Origin: Phellopilus nigrolimitatus
Taxonomy: Eukaryota; Basidiomycota; Agaricomycetes; Hymenochaetales; Hymenochaetaceae
Assembly: GCA_021029095.1 (NCBI GenBank)
Contig: JAJOHG010000035.1
Coordinates: forward strand, 280,576-344,575
Direction of reading: 5' to 3'
Length of the DNA stretch: 64,000 nt
Position numbers and translations under genes: made by a program. The notes below the pieces were generated by a model. The model ran no database searches. It had not been told where the DNA came from and worked only from the letters and a program-made list of their open reading frames with translations. Within the stretch, counting starts at the first letter, position 1, and each line of letters starts with the position of its first letter. Shown here piece by piece: positions 12,430 through 25,800 of the stretch.

Positions 12430-13307
12430 AGTCGAATCACTCCGCTAAAATACTCCTACCCTTTAGTCCTGGAAACATAAGCAATGCAAATGCCGAGTAT
12501 CAGGTTGACCAACTTTCTCTCCTCGATTGTGGTTTTCCGCAAATAACCAATGTAGAAGCGTTCTCTAACTAGTGAGCCGCGCATAGTACTCTCCATCTCA
12601 GCGTTACCAAGACTAATTTTCACCGTCTTATCAGAACGGTTTACCTTGAACATATTGCTGTCGATGCGGCATGGGTTGAAGAGGATTGGGACAGGGCGGC
12701 TAGGATGTGACTTTTTTGTGGACACTAAACACTTATCTTTTGTAACCGTAAAGTGGCTCATGTAAGAAACCTCGTTAGGGAATAGGGCGGAACAAAATAC
12801 TATGTTTTCTCGATACTCGCAAATAAAGGACGTACACGCCTTCTCTGAGTTGCTCAAACACACCGAACATGTCCAATTTACTGGGGAGTATCTGATTCTG
12901 CAATCTACCTCATATCCGTATGATTTTCTCACATGTTACAGCTATCAACCTATCTCAAATCTGTATCTAACCCATCTATATTAACAGTACTTCCATGTTA
13001 TGTATATTCATTTCCTCCACGGTTCATTCCAATCCGATGCGAGATTTATCCAAATGACTAAGCCAATACGTATAGAGCCCACGTTTAACTTCTAGACTGT
13101 ACAGGCTTTCCCCCCACAAAGACAATACTGAAGCTGTCTGCCTGTGCGTATTGTCAAGAGCCTGTAATGTGAATTAGCAGGAAATAGATGGACTAAAAAG
13201 TATAGTATCTATAAGACTTTGAGTTGATTTCTTTATTTTATTTATTCGGCTCAACATACGCCCGAAAAACCGGGAACTAATCTTACACAACGCACGTTTG
13301 AACCAGA
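12430..13307. other. Convergent 3' intergenic region
   Basis: It separates the plus-strand gene ending at 12429 from the minus-strand gene ending at 13308. A minus-strand open frame at 12456-12932 (158 codons) has no domain I recognise and no promoter-like start. I see nothing else. Confidence 0.35.
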
Positions 13308-14282
13308 CTACATGGTACCCTCACTACTGTAGCGGTGAATGGATGCAGAACCATCTATCACATCACGCTGATACAGTTTCCCATGGTCGAAGCTTTTGGC
13401 ACCCGGCTGACCTTGGGATTGAGCCGGAGTCGACGAGTTAAATGTGGGTAAGGCCGAAGTATGGTATGAAGTAAATGCGAGAGGAACTGAAGGATAAGCG
13501 TTCGCAAATGCCTCGCTTAGAAGACGACCGTTGTAAGAATCAATTTGTATTTTGATATTAATGTAGACATACATTGGCTCGTGCATCTTCTGCCTTGAAG
13601 GTCCAGAGGCAGGAGACAGGGATGGTTGTTCGTAAATTTGCTGATGGTAAGACACCGAATGCTCATTCCAACCTGAAGCCGACTGGGTGTAACTTTTGTA
13701 AGCGTACTCGCGGGCAGGCTGTTGCCCGAAGCCGTGGCTGCCACCTCCTGGGAAAGGGTTTGCAAACATCGGGGCTTCGTTGTTCTTCGTAATTATGACT
13801 TTTCAGCGGCACGTCTCTGCTCATTTCAAAGAGTTACTCACAGGAAGTCCGATTTGCACATGTCCGATACTAGCTACACCACGTATGTCCCCGGCTCCTT
13901 CGAGGTTGCTATGTTGGAGCCCAGGTACGTCAGACTGTGGAGGTGTAATTGGAGGGTCATGGGAATGCATGGTATAAGACGCTTGGCGCTGATTCTTGCT
14001 GTGCGACTCGGTCCTCTTGATCGCCACGCGTTGCTTCCTCTCAAGCTGTCGTTGAGTTGGACAAGGTCCACCGCAAGCGAGTGACCTTTCCGCACAACGC
14101 ACACACCCAGATCCACGCTTCTCGCACTGATGACAAGAGTGAAAACGAGTAATTTATTGGGTGACCACTGAGAGGCCTGAATATAGTTTGTCCCTTACCT
14201 TCAACTTCGCGTTTCTACATTTTTGACATGGTGTCTGCCTAATCGCACGTGTATGGGTAAGGGTTTTCTTTGTGGTCCCCAT
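13308..14282 (-). CDS. Zn2Cys6 zinc-cluster protein (about 262 aa)
   Basis: Putative fungal transcription regulator. The exons are 14282-14199, 14126-13842, 13784-13573 and 13515-13308. The final intron of 57 nt is a multiple of three, so a retained form would also stay open. The cluster at residues 19-45 is C-QK-C-RNAKLK-C, six residues, C-VR-C-AERSLA-C (CX2CX6CX6CX2CX6C), split by a phase-0 intron just before the third Cys. A basic segment (ERKQ, KRTE) follows, then a Ser/Gln/Pro/Tyr-rich tail without a known domain. The exon 2-3 junction was chosen because it continues into the TF-like reading frame; another acceptor gives a different frame. A TCGCCGA site lies 211-217 bp upstream. DNA binding is inferred from the family; the target is unknown. 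Confidence 0.7.
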
Positions 14283-14332
14283 TTTCAAGGGTCACCGAGT
14301 AGGCGTAGAGGAAGGGGCTTTTCTGTAGAATC

Positions 14333-15430
14333 TTATCTACGACAGCGAGGACGACAGAGAAAGCAGGAGGGTTCATCCCTAAGAGGGTGAGTAGGCAAGG
14401 CGAAAGACAGACAAGGCCAACAGTCGGGTGATAGTCCTAAAATGAGGAGCTCCCAAGAAAGGTGCATGTCATGCAGCATCGCATTCTTTCTTTCGCCGAG
14501 TTCTATTAGCACATCGAGTCCAACATTGCGCGAGGGCAGGAAGAAAACAGTGTCAATATATACGCGAGAGCAAGTAGCAAAGTCAACATCTGGGTTCGCA
14601 ACAAAATGGGCACCTTCTGAATGGAGATGAATTATGTTTAGGATCGTGTCCATAGCCAAAACGATGCGGAGCGAAGCCTCTAGAGTAGCCAACAGAAACC
14701 TCTCGGAGAGTCGGCTTTGTTCAATGCCAGATTTGATTCTTGGTTCAAGCGTGTCTTTGTCCTGCCTACCCAAAAGGCGATGAACCCGACTGAGACACCA
14801 TAAACGAAGACCTGATTGCCAAGAACCAAATAGGCAAGCAACCAGATTCGAACTGTGATCTCATCGCCCTTTCTCCGCATTCAATTTAGAGTTGTAAGAG
14901 ATGGCCGAGCCTATCTCTAGAAATCGGCGGAGAAGATCGAAGTTGGGGTCAAGATTTCGTACCGTACAGCAATCCTTCCAAAGCCGTAATAGTCTCCAAA
15001 AAGGAAAAGGCACGAACATGGACTCATAGTTCCATCCAGCTGGACGCTTTCTCGATTCGAACTGATCTCGTCTACCTAAAAGTGCAGAAAGAGGTATCTC
15101 GATAAGCACGATCGCGCTGATGGGGTGATGAGTGCCTTACTTGATACCCACGGACTTATGGCCAAGACTCCCAATCTGCTACAAGCCTGTAAAAGAAAAG
15201 GCCTGACTGACATCTATGCACTATCCTGCACTAGGAGAAATGCCACCTGAATCTCAGAACAAGTCGAGTATCCAATACAAAAAGCCAGAAACTTACCGTC
15301 CCCCGAAGGAAATGGGAACGTACGCTGCGTGTGCAATCGGGAAACTTGAGAAAAATCCATCTGTACAGAACAAGGAACAAGGCAGCAAAATAGGTCTCTT
15401 TGCGCTCCGTGCAGGCGCCAAGCGCACAAT
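14333..15430 (-). CDS. Possible multi-exon membrane protein, boundaries uncertain
   Basis: The minus strand holds several frames that read like parts of a small integral membrane protein. One hydrophobic helix (about 14780-14860; WLLAYLVLGN, then FVYGVSVGFIAFW) ends at a GTAGGC donor, and a terminal frame ends at 14333 with a hydrophobic segment (LRIVLAMDTILNII). Further hydrophobic frames lie near 15230-15430. I could not join them into one convincing chain, so the start and exon set are not given. Basidiomycetes have many lineage-specific membrane proteins of this kind; the family is unknown. The promoter of the 14282 gene would lie inside this model. Confidence 0.25.
14493..14499. promoter_or_regulatory. 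TCGCCGA site upstream of the 14282 gene
   Basis: This is a single copy, 211-217 bp upstream of the ATG at 14282. It overlaps the weak membrane-protein model. Confidence 0.3.
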
Positions 15431-16222
15431 ATTGCTGTAATATTTGGTGGGTAAAATCTCGCGAAGTACCTAGATCTTCGCAGACGAGTTGCCTGGGGAT
15501 GAATGAACAGCTGTAGACAACAACATCACAAAGCATCCGCTCTTGAGCTCTTTCAAGTCACCGCCTTCCTCGGCGCAGCAAGCTGCAGACGGGCTGAATC
15601 ATTTTTTGGCGACATTTATGATCCGACTAAGATAGAGTCGGTTCACATCCCGCTACTATCGTCACAGTGTGACGATCATGTGATGATGCTTTGTATTCGG
15701 CTCGCATGACATTTGCTCTCCCAATTTTCCCTAGCTACAACGTGTGCCTTCCGTTTCGGCATAGATAAATAAGTAGGGTCAGCGTGCTTAAATTTCAGAA
15801 TACGATGGCGTTTTGCGTACATGCGTCGATGCGACTGGCTCTTCCTTATTCAATTTCAATAGTTCACGCCTGTTTAAACACTGCTCGTCATTACGCTGCA
15901 CGACCAGCTCGAAAATAATTGTGTCAGCTTATTCTCACAGTACATGGTTTGTTCCATACATAATATTTTACAAATGTCCTGATGCTTGGGCCTATCACCA
16001 GTCAGACCAAAAACTGACATATCACTTCACGTGAGAGTAGTAGAATATGTACCTTAAGTAACAGGGCGGGGTGACGTAAGCACATCATCTATCATCTGCG
16101 ACGGCAATGTGCCAGAGAACGACTCATTGCAGCAATATAGATACTGAGAAGAGTATTATACATTAATATGTGAAGTGCATGTAACTACAGTAATCATGAT
16201 GAGTAAACTATCTCGAACAAGC
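15431..16222. other. Intergenic, no supported gene
   Basis: Only short frames on both strands, without domain signals or consistent splice partners. Confidence 0.4.
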
Positions 16223-17211
16223 TCACGTCTTCTCTCGGATGGACAGGCTCCTACCGCGTCTCCCGGAATTGTAAAGAATAACCCTCGACGCAGCATAAAG
16301 TGTAAGAAGAATGAAAAATGCTGTCATAGATATAATTATGGAAGTTTCATCGATCGTCTCCAACATGGCGAGAACCGTGCTTGCTATGAAAGAGAATACG
16401 GACACATGTGCGAAAAATGTTGGGCTTTTATAACCCATCCAATCCTATGGTGAAAAGTCATGAGAAAGGGCGTAGACATGTAAGAGACATGAAACTGGCT
16501 CACTGTCATATTCCTTGGCGTCATTCTCTTAGACGAATCCACATCACTCTTTTTGTCATCGACCCGCAGAGTAGTCAAAAGCACCTCATACGTCAACTTT
16601 ATCCCAATAAATGAAGACGTAATGGATATGAAAAGCAAGGAAGATAGAGTCCCCATGCTCTTGCGTTTGGATACTATAATGTCTTGCAGTAACGAGAGTA
16701 GCGCTGGTCCGGCCAATCCAATTACTGTGGACATCTGAGAGTATTAGGGTCACTAAAGTATCCAGCAGATCATTAAACATTTTCGAGAACCATACCATGA
16801 AATATGCGCATGGCCCTAGGTCGGTGCGCAAGAAAACACAATTTGAAGATTGAAGATCATTAACTGTGATGAAAACAAATTAGCCATGCACTACGAATAT
16901 TGTGAGTTCTTACTACAAAGGGCGGTACGAATCTGCTCCAGTTTCTCCTCGGTATTTGAAAGTCGAGTCATTAAAATTTCTGCATTTGTGTGAGAACTCG
17001 ATGACCTGAATTCGCCAAGTTCATAAGGATGTCAGAACATACCATTCATTTTAACCAGATCACCGTCTTGAGTTGAGCGCGACATAGGGTCAAAGCGCAA
17101 TTCATCTAGAGGAACCGGTATTGGGGACGTCGAAAAACGCTCAGTACACGTTACAGATGCACGCGTATCGGAAGAGCAATCGGGCCGTCCATTCGTGCTA
17201 TCTTCGTCCAT
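16223..17211 (-). CDS. Unknown multi-pass membrane protein with short coiled coil (251 aa)
   Basis: Unrecognised protein. The exons are 17211-17043, 16979-16914, 16863-16796, 16734-16504 and 16444-16223; the phases are consistent and the total is 252 codons with the stop. The N-terminal 80 residues are hydrophilic and acidic (starting MDEDSTNG), followed by a short heptad-like stretch (LSNTEEKLEQI). Four hydrophobic segments follow: LAGPALLSLLQDIIV, LLFISITSSFIGI, FSFIASTVLAML and MTAFFILLTLYAA. The C-terminus is basic (RRGRS). This suggests an integral membrane protein of an internal membrane or the plasma membrane, with no catalytic motif visible. A TATATAAAG element lies about 40 bp before the ATG, which would imply a very short leader. 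The exon structure is strong; the function is unknown. Confidence 0.6.
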
Positions 17212-18405
17212 AGTGCGTAGAATCTATAGTAGTCCTGAGCAAGTGCCTTTATATACGTTTCAGTTATATCCTTCCAGGAGTTATGAGCCATGGGAGACAG
17301 TAGAAATAGCCTTGAAAGCACTATTATGGAGAAGCGCCGAGTAAAGAACAAACTCCGAGAGTCAAAGAGTTTTCAGGCGTGAAAGAAAGTCGCCTCAAAG
17401 AAGACGACTGTTTTAGGCGATTACTTCAAGGCTTCGTCGTAACGTGAAAGTCGACACCACCGAACCGGTGAGCGGAGCCGGGACTGAATACAAAGAACGA
17501 CGACTCGGAGAAAAGAGCGTCAGCGAACGAGCCCGTGGGCTAACTCGCCCATATGTATCACCGTAGATCTAAACACCGTGGTAAAACGCCTGACGCCACA
17601 CTCTTCTAGCCCCACACCCATTTTTAACGACGCCTCGCAAACGCGACGCTGAGGACTGAAGCGTCTGATTTCTATGCCGGATGTTGTAACACTGAAGGGC
17701 ACATCTCAGTAATCGCTCTTTGTTGATGTCTAAAGCGCACATTTCATACCGAGCTCGAGACTGCTTTTGAAATACTGTAGTTAAACTTTACGTGCATGGG
17801 CCATGTAGAGAGCCGCTGCTGGCAGCTGAGAATCATTCGGAAGCCGACTCGCAGAATGGCAAACAAGTCAGATCTGCGAAGACAAAGCATAGAGTAGAGC
17901 GAGCCTGTAAGCACACGAGATCGCGACCCGGGACAAGTAGCAAAGTCCATGGTTTGGTCGTTGGCCTTGGGTACCAGACACGACTCGGCATAAACGGCAA
18001 TTAGTTATGTAATTATGTCTAATGTAAGCATATTATTAAGTACATCAAGCTTGCAAGGGAAAAAATATTGACAACGAAAATGAATCGAAAGGCCATGGTA
18101 TGAAATAAATCATAAGAGATGAGTATGATTGAAATCCGTGATTGCTTGTTTAGAATCTGAACTTGAAATCAAACGAAGACCCGCTAAAATGCTGATTAAA
18201 ACATACTATTACCACGACGCCCGAGGGTAAACTAAACCAGCTGTTACGCTGATTCGACAGAAGAGCAACCTCCTCGAAGAAGTATCCGACAATTCGAAAG
18301 GAAGGGTCGATCGATCATCCAAGCGCGCTTGGATCAGTGCAAAAAAAAGCGGGAGATGAGACGAGCACTGATAGCAGCGCTGAAACGGAGGTGCGGACGA
18401 AGCAG
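17212..18405. other. Intergenic, no supported gene
   Basis: It separates two minus-strand genes. It includes a GGCGA-rich patch at 17380-17420, and nothing I would call a gene. Confidence 0.4.
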
Positions 18406-19896
18406 TTACTGCGACCAGTCATAATATTCGAGTGCATCGTAAGCATTCGGACTCGGATATGCAGAGCTAGGACAATTCCTACTGGGAGGGGACGTTATGG
18501 TTTGAAGCTCGCTCGCCCCCGGCCAAGGGGATGGTGACTGCGAGAAGTGCGGTGGTGAGAGGTTTAGGGGCATGCCCTCGGAACTGCGAGATTCCGCGAA
18601 CGAGGGGGAGATTTCTGACGCATGAATGCGTGGACGTAAATAACCAACTCGGCCATCATGGCGGGACTGGGCATTCTGCTCGAATCGAAAGTTCTGCGAA
18701 GACGCCCTCGTATCTAGGAGTGATGCTTGGGTAAAAGGCATCATGGTGGTTGCGGTATTTTCCGGCCCCACGGGAACTTGCGAAGCGATGAAATCGGGAT
18801 TGGAGTTCGAGGAGAGGTCCATATCCACGGAGGACGTCGCTGATGGTAAATCAAAGCTATCCCGCGCACGATGGTCAAGATGAGCCTGCTGAAAACGGTA
18901 TGGCTGTTGCGTTTGCCGAGGAAAAGATGAAGACTCGCTGCTAAAAACTGCCGACAGACGATGTCCAAGCTCCATGTCCAACACGTGCTGGGGCGCAAAG
19001 TCAAAGATAGACACGGAGTCAATGTCGTCCGGCGCATGAAGGGGAAGCAGAGGCTCATTATACGCTCCCGCTGGGGAGGAGCCAAGGTCGATGTTTGCAT
19101 GATGGGCGGTGTGAGTAGCATGTGCAGAGCTCGTCATGCTGACACGTTCAACTGGATAATGTGGAAGGGACGAGGGCGCGACTGACGGCGAGAAACTCGT
19201 TGTACGATGACAAGCAGTCGCCGCGCTGGCTCTAGAGAAATTCGGAACAGAGTACGAGCGCTGGCTATACAGATGAGTATTGCGCTGGAGCTTCGGTGAC
19301 GAGTAATTGTGTTGAGTCTGGGAAGGAGTCACCGCAGAAGGGAAGCCTGAACTCTGCACGGCTTCAAATATTTCGTCTTGATTGAGGTGCGCGGGTGACG
19401 GAGTATCAAGCCCAGATTCCGTCCTGCTCGGCGATTGATTTGGCGAGCTGGTGGTCGGCCAGATGAAGGACGAGCTGAGGGATGCTGCATCCTCTTCGGT
19501 GAGAGTGAGCACGAGGGATGATCTCGAAAGAACGCACGATTGTTTGGAAAGATAAACACATCTGGCACGGGCGCATCGAGGCGAACGTCATCAGCACTTT
19601 GACCGGCACAGACGCATTGGCTTCTGCTTTTATGAGGCGTGTACGTGCACTGCGTGCCATTCAGGTGACATCGCCGGCATAGCGGCTTTTCACCATCGCA
19701 CTGCATCGACGCTCGTAAGAACAACTTCTAGACGACTAAGAGAATCAAAATATGGACATGCCTTCTTCTGCGAGCGTCGACATTCATCGCAGGCATGCTT
19801 GGTGCGAGCTCGTTTGGATCTTCCGGAGTCAGCGGAGATCGACGCAGACAATGTCTGATGGACGCGAGAAGTGCTTGAGACGTTCTGAGTAGCCAT
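18406..19896 (-). CDS. Zn2Cys6 zinc-cluster transcription factor, Ser/Pro-rich
   Basis: Putative fungal transcription regulator. Exon 1 is 19896-19762 (45 codons) and ends after C-DE-C-RRSQKK. Exon 2 starts at 19700 with the third Cys: C, six residues, C-RR-C-HLNGTQ-C (CX2CX6CX6CX2CX6C). The intron between them appears to be GC-AG (donor GCATGT), and is phase 0 before the third Cys as in the other genes. The large last exon ends at 18406 and encodes at least 360 residues rich in Ser, Pro, Gln and His, with many SP/TP sites. The junction between exon 2 and the last exon (about 19500-19680) is not resolved: the frame must shift, and the best phase-2 donor lies close to the last cysteine. Total about 450-480 aa, the longest zinc-cluster gene here. 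No fungal_trans domain is seen. Confidence 0.7.
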
Positions 19897-22800
19897 TTAT
19901 ATCTCAAGCAGAGATTGGGGTGGGATTATGTGGGAGGACAATGCTCTAAAAGAAAACACGACGCGGGCTCATGGTCTTATAAGCTAGCCGATTAATTTAG
20001 CACTGAAGCGCGAAGCAAAGAAATAAAATCACATAACATTATGAAAGGAAGGTTTAGACGGTGTAATGATCCGACCTACGTACACCTTCAAGGGCACGAC
20101 ACGTTTCGAAGGTGATCGTGAGTCTGCCATGGAGTTTTCAGGCTCCAGGGCTTCAATAATTCTACGGTCAGGTCCAGAGTTTATGGGATCGGTTCGAGGG
20201 AGGTCCTGATTTGTAAGCAATGGCGCCGTCTAACCGAAAAGTACAAGGCACATCTGTCGAGCTCTGCCACTCTCATCCGCCATGTGCTTTACTCACCACA
20301 TATTTTACATCGCCGACGCAGCGCTTCGGTCACAGCTTCCACTCCTGCTTAACATGCATCGTCAGCTTCTCGAACATTCACGAGTATAGACTTTTCGTTT
20401 CTCCTCGACTCTCCCCTGACTTCGGAAAACACCTTTTTTTTCGCCCTTTCTCATCAAGATGGTCAGTGACTTCGACTTCGAGATGCACGGCCTCGTGATG
20501 TACTTCGAAAGCATGACCATGGTTGAAATGGTCCTTCGAGCCGGATAGTTCAAGCCACGCGTCCGAGCAAAGATTTTCACAGTCGAAGCAGTGTTCTGTG
20601 TTCGGATCGACACGCTTGCTTCCAGTAATTCTGCCTGCACAAACGGACGCCGAATCTCAATTTCAGCGTAAACTACAGTCGATGTCCAATTCTTTTCTTC
20701 CAATTCTCTCGGGAATTGATACTGAAGTGATCATACTACTAGGTAATCGGTGGTGATTTCATCGGCAGATCCACATAGAAACATCAAAGTTCCGATCTCG
20801 CGTTCGGGTGGATTATTGGCAGGATGGGTCCTCACCTTCTGTTTTCAAAGTAAGCTCACCGTGTCGAGTTCTTCAGAACATTTTCTTTTGGATTGGAAGT
20901 CTCTTCTTCCAAGGTTGTTGATTTGCACGTGAAGCAATTTTGGTCAAATTCCACGGCTTTCGGGATTAATGGGTACGTAATTCACGCCGAATTCAAACTA
21001 CTATTTATTTGCAAAGCGGGCACTATCGACACTCAGAACGATCCGCCCCGTCCTTCCTGCTTTCGCAAGTAAACATTGATGCACCTTTTCGGTCTTGAGG
21101 ATAGCGAGTGTCTGAGGATACTTTCAATGATCCGTGAATTGTAATCGAATCAGGTATTCTCTCTCTCCGATACGTGTCTAGCCCTAGCCTCACGAGGAGT
21201 ACCCAAAACACAAGCAGAATGAGGTTCGCATTTCTCCGAATTGCCGTCAGAAGAAAGAAAACAATATCGATTATAACTTCTACCCCAGGTTACCTGGCCG
21301 CTCTACTTTTCGACTTCTTGGCGACTCTGAAAGATTTCTACTCGGCGTCACGGGCACTTGGGTCTTGTTCATCAAGAAATGTCTTCCGCGTTGGTGTCCC
21401 TCCGAGGGTTCAGGAGCCGCACATCAAATTCAGTCTTAGATTAAGCCTGATCGAGACGGGCATTTTTGACATGTGAAAGGCAGATGTATACAACGAATGG
21501 CCCGACATCGCCAGGCTCGAATGGTGCCAATCTTGTTACGACACATTATACATTATGTGTACTCCTTGCATCTCTACTCTTGAATTTCTAAACAGGGAAC
21601 GACTATACGACCCATACGCGATAGATAAAAAACCGATTGTCAATCCGTGCCGGCGACGTACGGGCGAAACATTTCTGATCAGATTTGGTTCCCGCAGGGA
21701 TCTGTTGGCATGGGTCTGAAGTCCGGTGGCTCCGCCAACTCTACCCTCCGGAGAGTAGAGAGATTCTCAAATCTGCGATCCTGATGCGACTCTTCAACCT
21801 TCCGTCGACGGAGGCGGCGATGACCTAAAATCACAATCTCGTGCGTCTCCATTTTGGCGTTTCCAGACCTGTTATTTCGTCTGTTACTTGATCATCGAGG
21901 CTGGCAGCTCACAAAAGCCTTTCCCTTTTTCTGTATATCTTTCGGGGTCCAGCTTTACTTACTTCATGTAAGCAATTGACGTTTTTCAATGTGAGATTCC
22001 AGCTTTTTATATCTCCGAAAGAAAGGTTATATTTGTTAATGTATTTTGAGCTCCTGGCCACCGAACGCTACAGAGCAAGATTTTAGAGCTTTGTGGCTGG
22101 ATATCGTTCAATTACGGCCACAAACTATTGTTTTTATATTCAAGACGTTTTACGACGTCCACATCTGCAGTCAGGTTCGAACAAAAACGGTCCGCGGTGA
22201 GAATATCTCTTGCGAGAACAGGGTCACGGAAGTCTAGTACTTAGGATTTCGGGTTAATTATTCTCGATATATGCACGACGGAACTTCGCACACTCACCAT
22301 TCAGCGATGAACTAACCGGGAAAAAGGACATTCTACGAAATTGATTGTATGGATAACCAACTCCCGTATACTGACGGTCTAGACATAGAAGATTCGGGGT
22401 TTCTATAAGGCAGAACACCGAGGAAGTGCAATGGTCTAATTAGCGTGTAATCGTCTACCTCATTCAGACAAGTTGAAGTATGTCCGAAATGCTTTTCTTA
22501 CATGTCAGTCTTGTGATACCACGGGAGAATGTATACTAATACAGCGCGACTTCAGCTTTGAACAGAAAATACCGGAGAAATAAACCATGCCGCTGATGTC
22601 AGCCATGAAGTTCCCATTTCTATCCATGAGTGGCGTTAACCTACGAAGTGATCGCGGTTCGTGATGACCAATAGCCCAGAACTCAGGCGGGTCCCCGGGT
22701 TTTAAAGTAAACCACCTGAACGACGCTGGATCGGGCCGAAGTGATTCTAGCCTTCTCAATGCCCCCCTCACGCTTTTCTTTCAAGAGAGGCAGTCCGAAG

Positions 22801-25800
22801 GCTGCTCAATGTGAACGACGCACTTCCGTCCCTTTAGCAGACGTGTATTGGTCGGTTCCTTTTAAAGAGTCGCCTTAGCTAGAAAAGATCTATGAAATTA
22901 CTCCCAAATTAGGGGCCACTTCTGCTTTGCTTTTTTGTACGGTTTCTTAATTGCATTATCCGCTCACTCCTGCCGATACTCGAGGAAATTATACTATGTC
23001 CGAGCTTCAAGTGGTTCTAATCTGGTACGCATCTTTCCTGTGGGATTGGACTCGCGTCCTCCGGGTAGCCGCATGTATGTTGGTAACGCTTCCTTAACTT
23101 GCTTCGGAGAAAAGAACATTTTCATATACGATCTTGCTTGTGAGTCAAGGCTAACGTCGTTGTTTCATTAGGTCCATATCCTTTACGTTTATAAGTTCTC
23201 TTGGTTGATGGTGGATCGATATTCACTATCAACATTGGCTAAGGAATGTATTATTTTCTCTTTCTTTACATTGGCCCCACAACTTAATGAACCTTAATGA
23301 CGAGCTTCTTCGCTGATATGCGTGATCTTCGATTTATGTTTAGGTTATTCGGTCCGCGGTGTAATAGAATAATTATCGATTATAAGACTGGAAACCATCG
23401 ACTGTAAGTATTGTAAGTACTTATGACCAGAGCTCTTCCGAGACGCTGTAGTGCTCGCTTCGAGCATCGCGTGGTCTCGACTTTTTCTAATCGGCTTCAT
23501 TAGATATTAAGATATACCGTTCAGAAGCGACTGGTGTGTACTCACTTCCCTCGTCAGGACGCGCGGCTCGACGTAGAGTTGATCGATTTCATATTTCTCA
23601 TCTTCAGGTTCACCCCTGTTAGATAATTCTACCGAGTAAATAACTGAGATTCGGAAGGCAGCTGACTGTCATGATAATAATGGATACGGTCCGTTCTTTG
23701 TATCATCAAATACTGCCTAGTTTCTCTGTTAGAACACTTCTATAACAAGTACCATTGTCAGTCGTTCTACATGTCTACAGCGTAAAGAAAAATTGAGCAT
23801 CGAGCTTCTTAACTTGAAACGAGCTTAGCACTGAGCTCGTCATGCTCAGTAGTTATGTGCGACTCCGTTGAAGTAAGCCGTTTTTCCTGTTACAAGAACG
23901 TGCCTCGCCTATGTAGCGGTTCCGGGTAGACTCGCCGACTGAACGTATTAATTGCTGTACCGGCAATGACATTGGAATTTCGTTAGCGGCGTTAGAGTCC
24001 ATAATAAGAGAACTATAGGCGATGAGATCAAACCTACGAAAAGTCTCAGAAGCAATTCCAGGATCGGAGTCGGCCTGTTGGAATTTTTGCGAACACGCAA
24101 AGACTGTTTTGGGGCTACGGACATATCGGGTAGATTAGTAAGCAACTAGCATACAGCCTTCACACAACATCAAGTGCCCGAAGGCATATCAATAGGCCCG
24201 AAAGCTACAATAAAATCACATTTGATTGTCTAATGAAGCGCTTTGCCTTTCTCAAATACGTTACACAATGCCTGAAAGTCTCGGGTAGGTGGCGAATTGC
24301 AAGCACGGCTTGAAAGACAAACTGAGGTGTACTGAACCAGTAAACACACCAAAGAAGCAAACACGCACGAGTGATGACAAAGCACCAAAGCGTACTTAGA
24401 ACGAGTAGAGTTTTGGTAGGAACGCATAATAGTAGTGATGCCTTCGCTCGTCTTGAGGCTGATGAACGCGGGACGAGCTTTGCCCTGCCACAAGAATAGA
24501 TCCGCATTGCTGGCAGTTGACAGCCGCCAGGTGTCCTAAAAAGGATTTGTCCCGGAAAGAGATTATTCAGTGAATCTAGGAAGTGCAAAGCCTTTAAGCA
24601 CATCTTAAATTATATTACATGTGACCGGCACGCAAGAGCAGGCCAAGAAAAACCTGACAAAATGTAGACTCGGGATTTTATCAGAGTTCTGCAGAGTATT
24701 GATTCAACACGACATCTGTACTCTAGATGAAGCAGGACTTAGTAGGATTCGTGACAACAGAATTTGAAGATGTTCAAGGCGTTCACGGGAAGTCCGTGAA
24801 AATGTTGTAGTTATGTCACTTTCAGTAAACTTATAATTCCAAATTGGGGTTTAACTGTCAACTAGGATGCTGCCGCCATCGCAGTGCTTCGGTTTTGGAT
24901 AGAAGAACCCTCAAGAGACCCTATGTACGCTTTAAAAGCCGCTGACTCTGGACGCCAACATGCATTCTCATTCACTGCTCAAAACCTCATAATTTGTGGT
25001 CACGCAACGATGATGGGACGACCAAACCCTTCGATAGGTTCTGGTTCGAGAGTTCATTGTACGACTTCCAATAGCTCGCATCACAGTGTCAGGAACTTTA
25101 GGTAAGGAATTTATAACAGATGGAATTTCACAAGAATACTAGTAAACTGCTCAGTAGCAGCCTCTCGCATCCATGCTTAAAATGGCTCACCAACAGCATT
25201 ATCTCGATAGGAGAGGGAATCTCAAGAATGTGTGCCTTCGGTGAGTTACGTCTTTATGCTATGCAATCGTATCTCACAATATTCTGGGGTGTTTTATTCT
25301 AGAGTCGAGGGAGTTCTGCAGATACAAAGATGAGAAACTCAAGACTCAGAAGACACGTTAGACGACATTCAATCTCCTCTCAGTATCATCGTAATCTGGA
25401 AATATATGTGCGATATTTTCCCATGTCCACATATGAACTTGACACCTAAGGCATTCTCCAGCATACTTTTTCAGACGACAGTCATACAAGTGCAACATTC
25501 ATGCTACGCCATTAGACCTCTTACATATAACCGCATATATTTATTCCGAACATCCAATCAGTACATTGAGGCGAAGAGCGTGTATATGTTTTATGACATC
25601 AATACACTCGTACAGCTGAGCTCTGCCCGGACGACTAGTCGAACTAGATATTCCCAAGACTTTAACCTGCCAGCAAATTCATCGCTTTGGATGCTTGAGG
25701 TCTTCAAGCTGCTCGATATCAAAGATAACAACAATGTTCCTCATTTCTGAAAATGAAGAAGCTTGTATCAACTCTAGCACGGCTGCTATCAATTATAACA

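Noticed and set aside
20462..20685. Short two-exon plus-strand model starting MVSDFDFEMHG
   Set aside because: The donor is weak, the product is about 50 residues and there is no family match.
24205..24603. 132-codon hydrophobic minus-strand frame
   Set aside because: No signal of a family, many Leu/Cys from base composition, and an overlapping frame of similar length.
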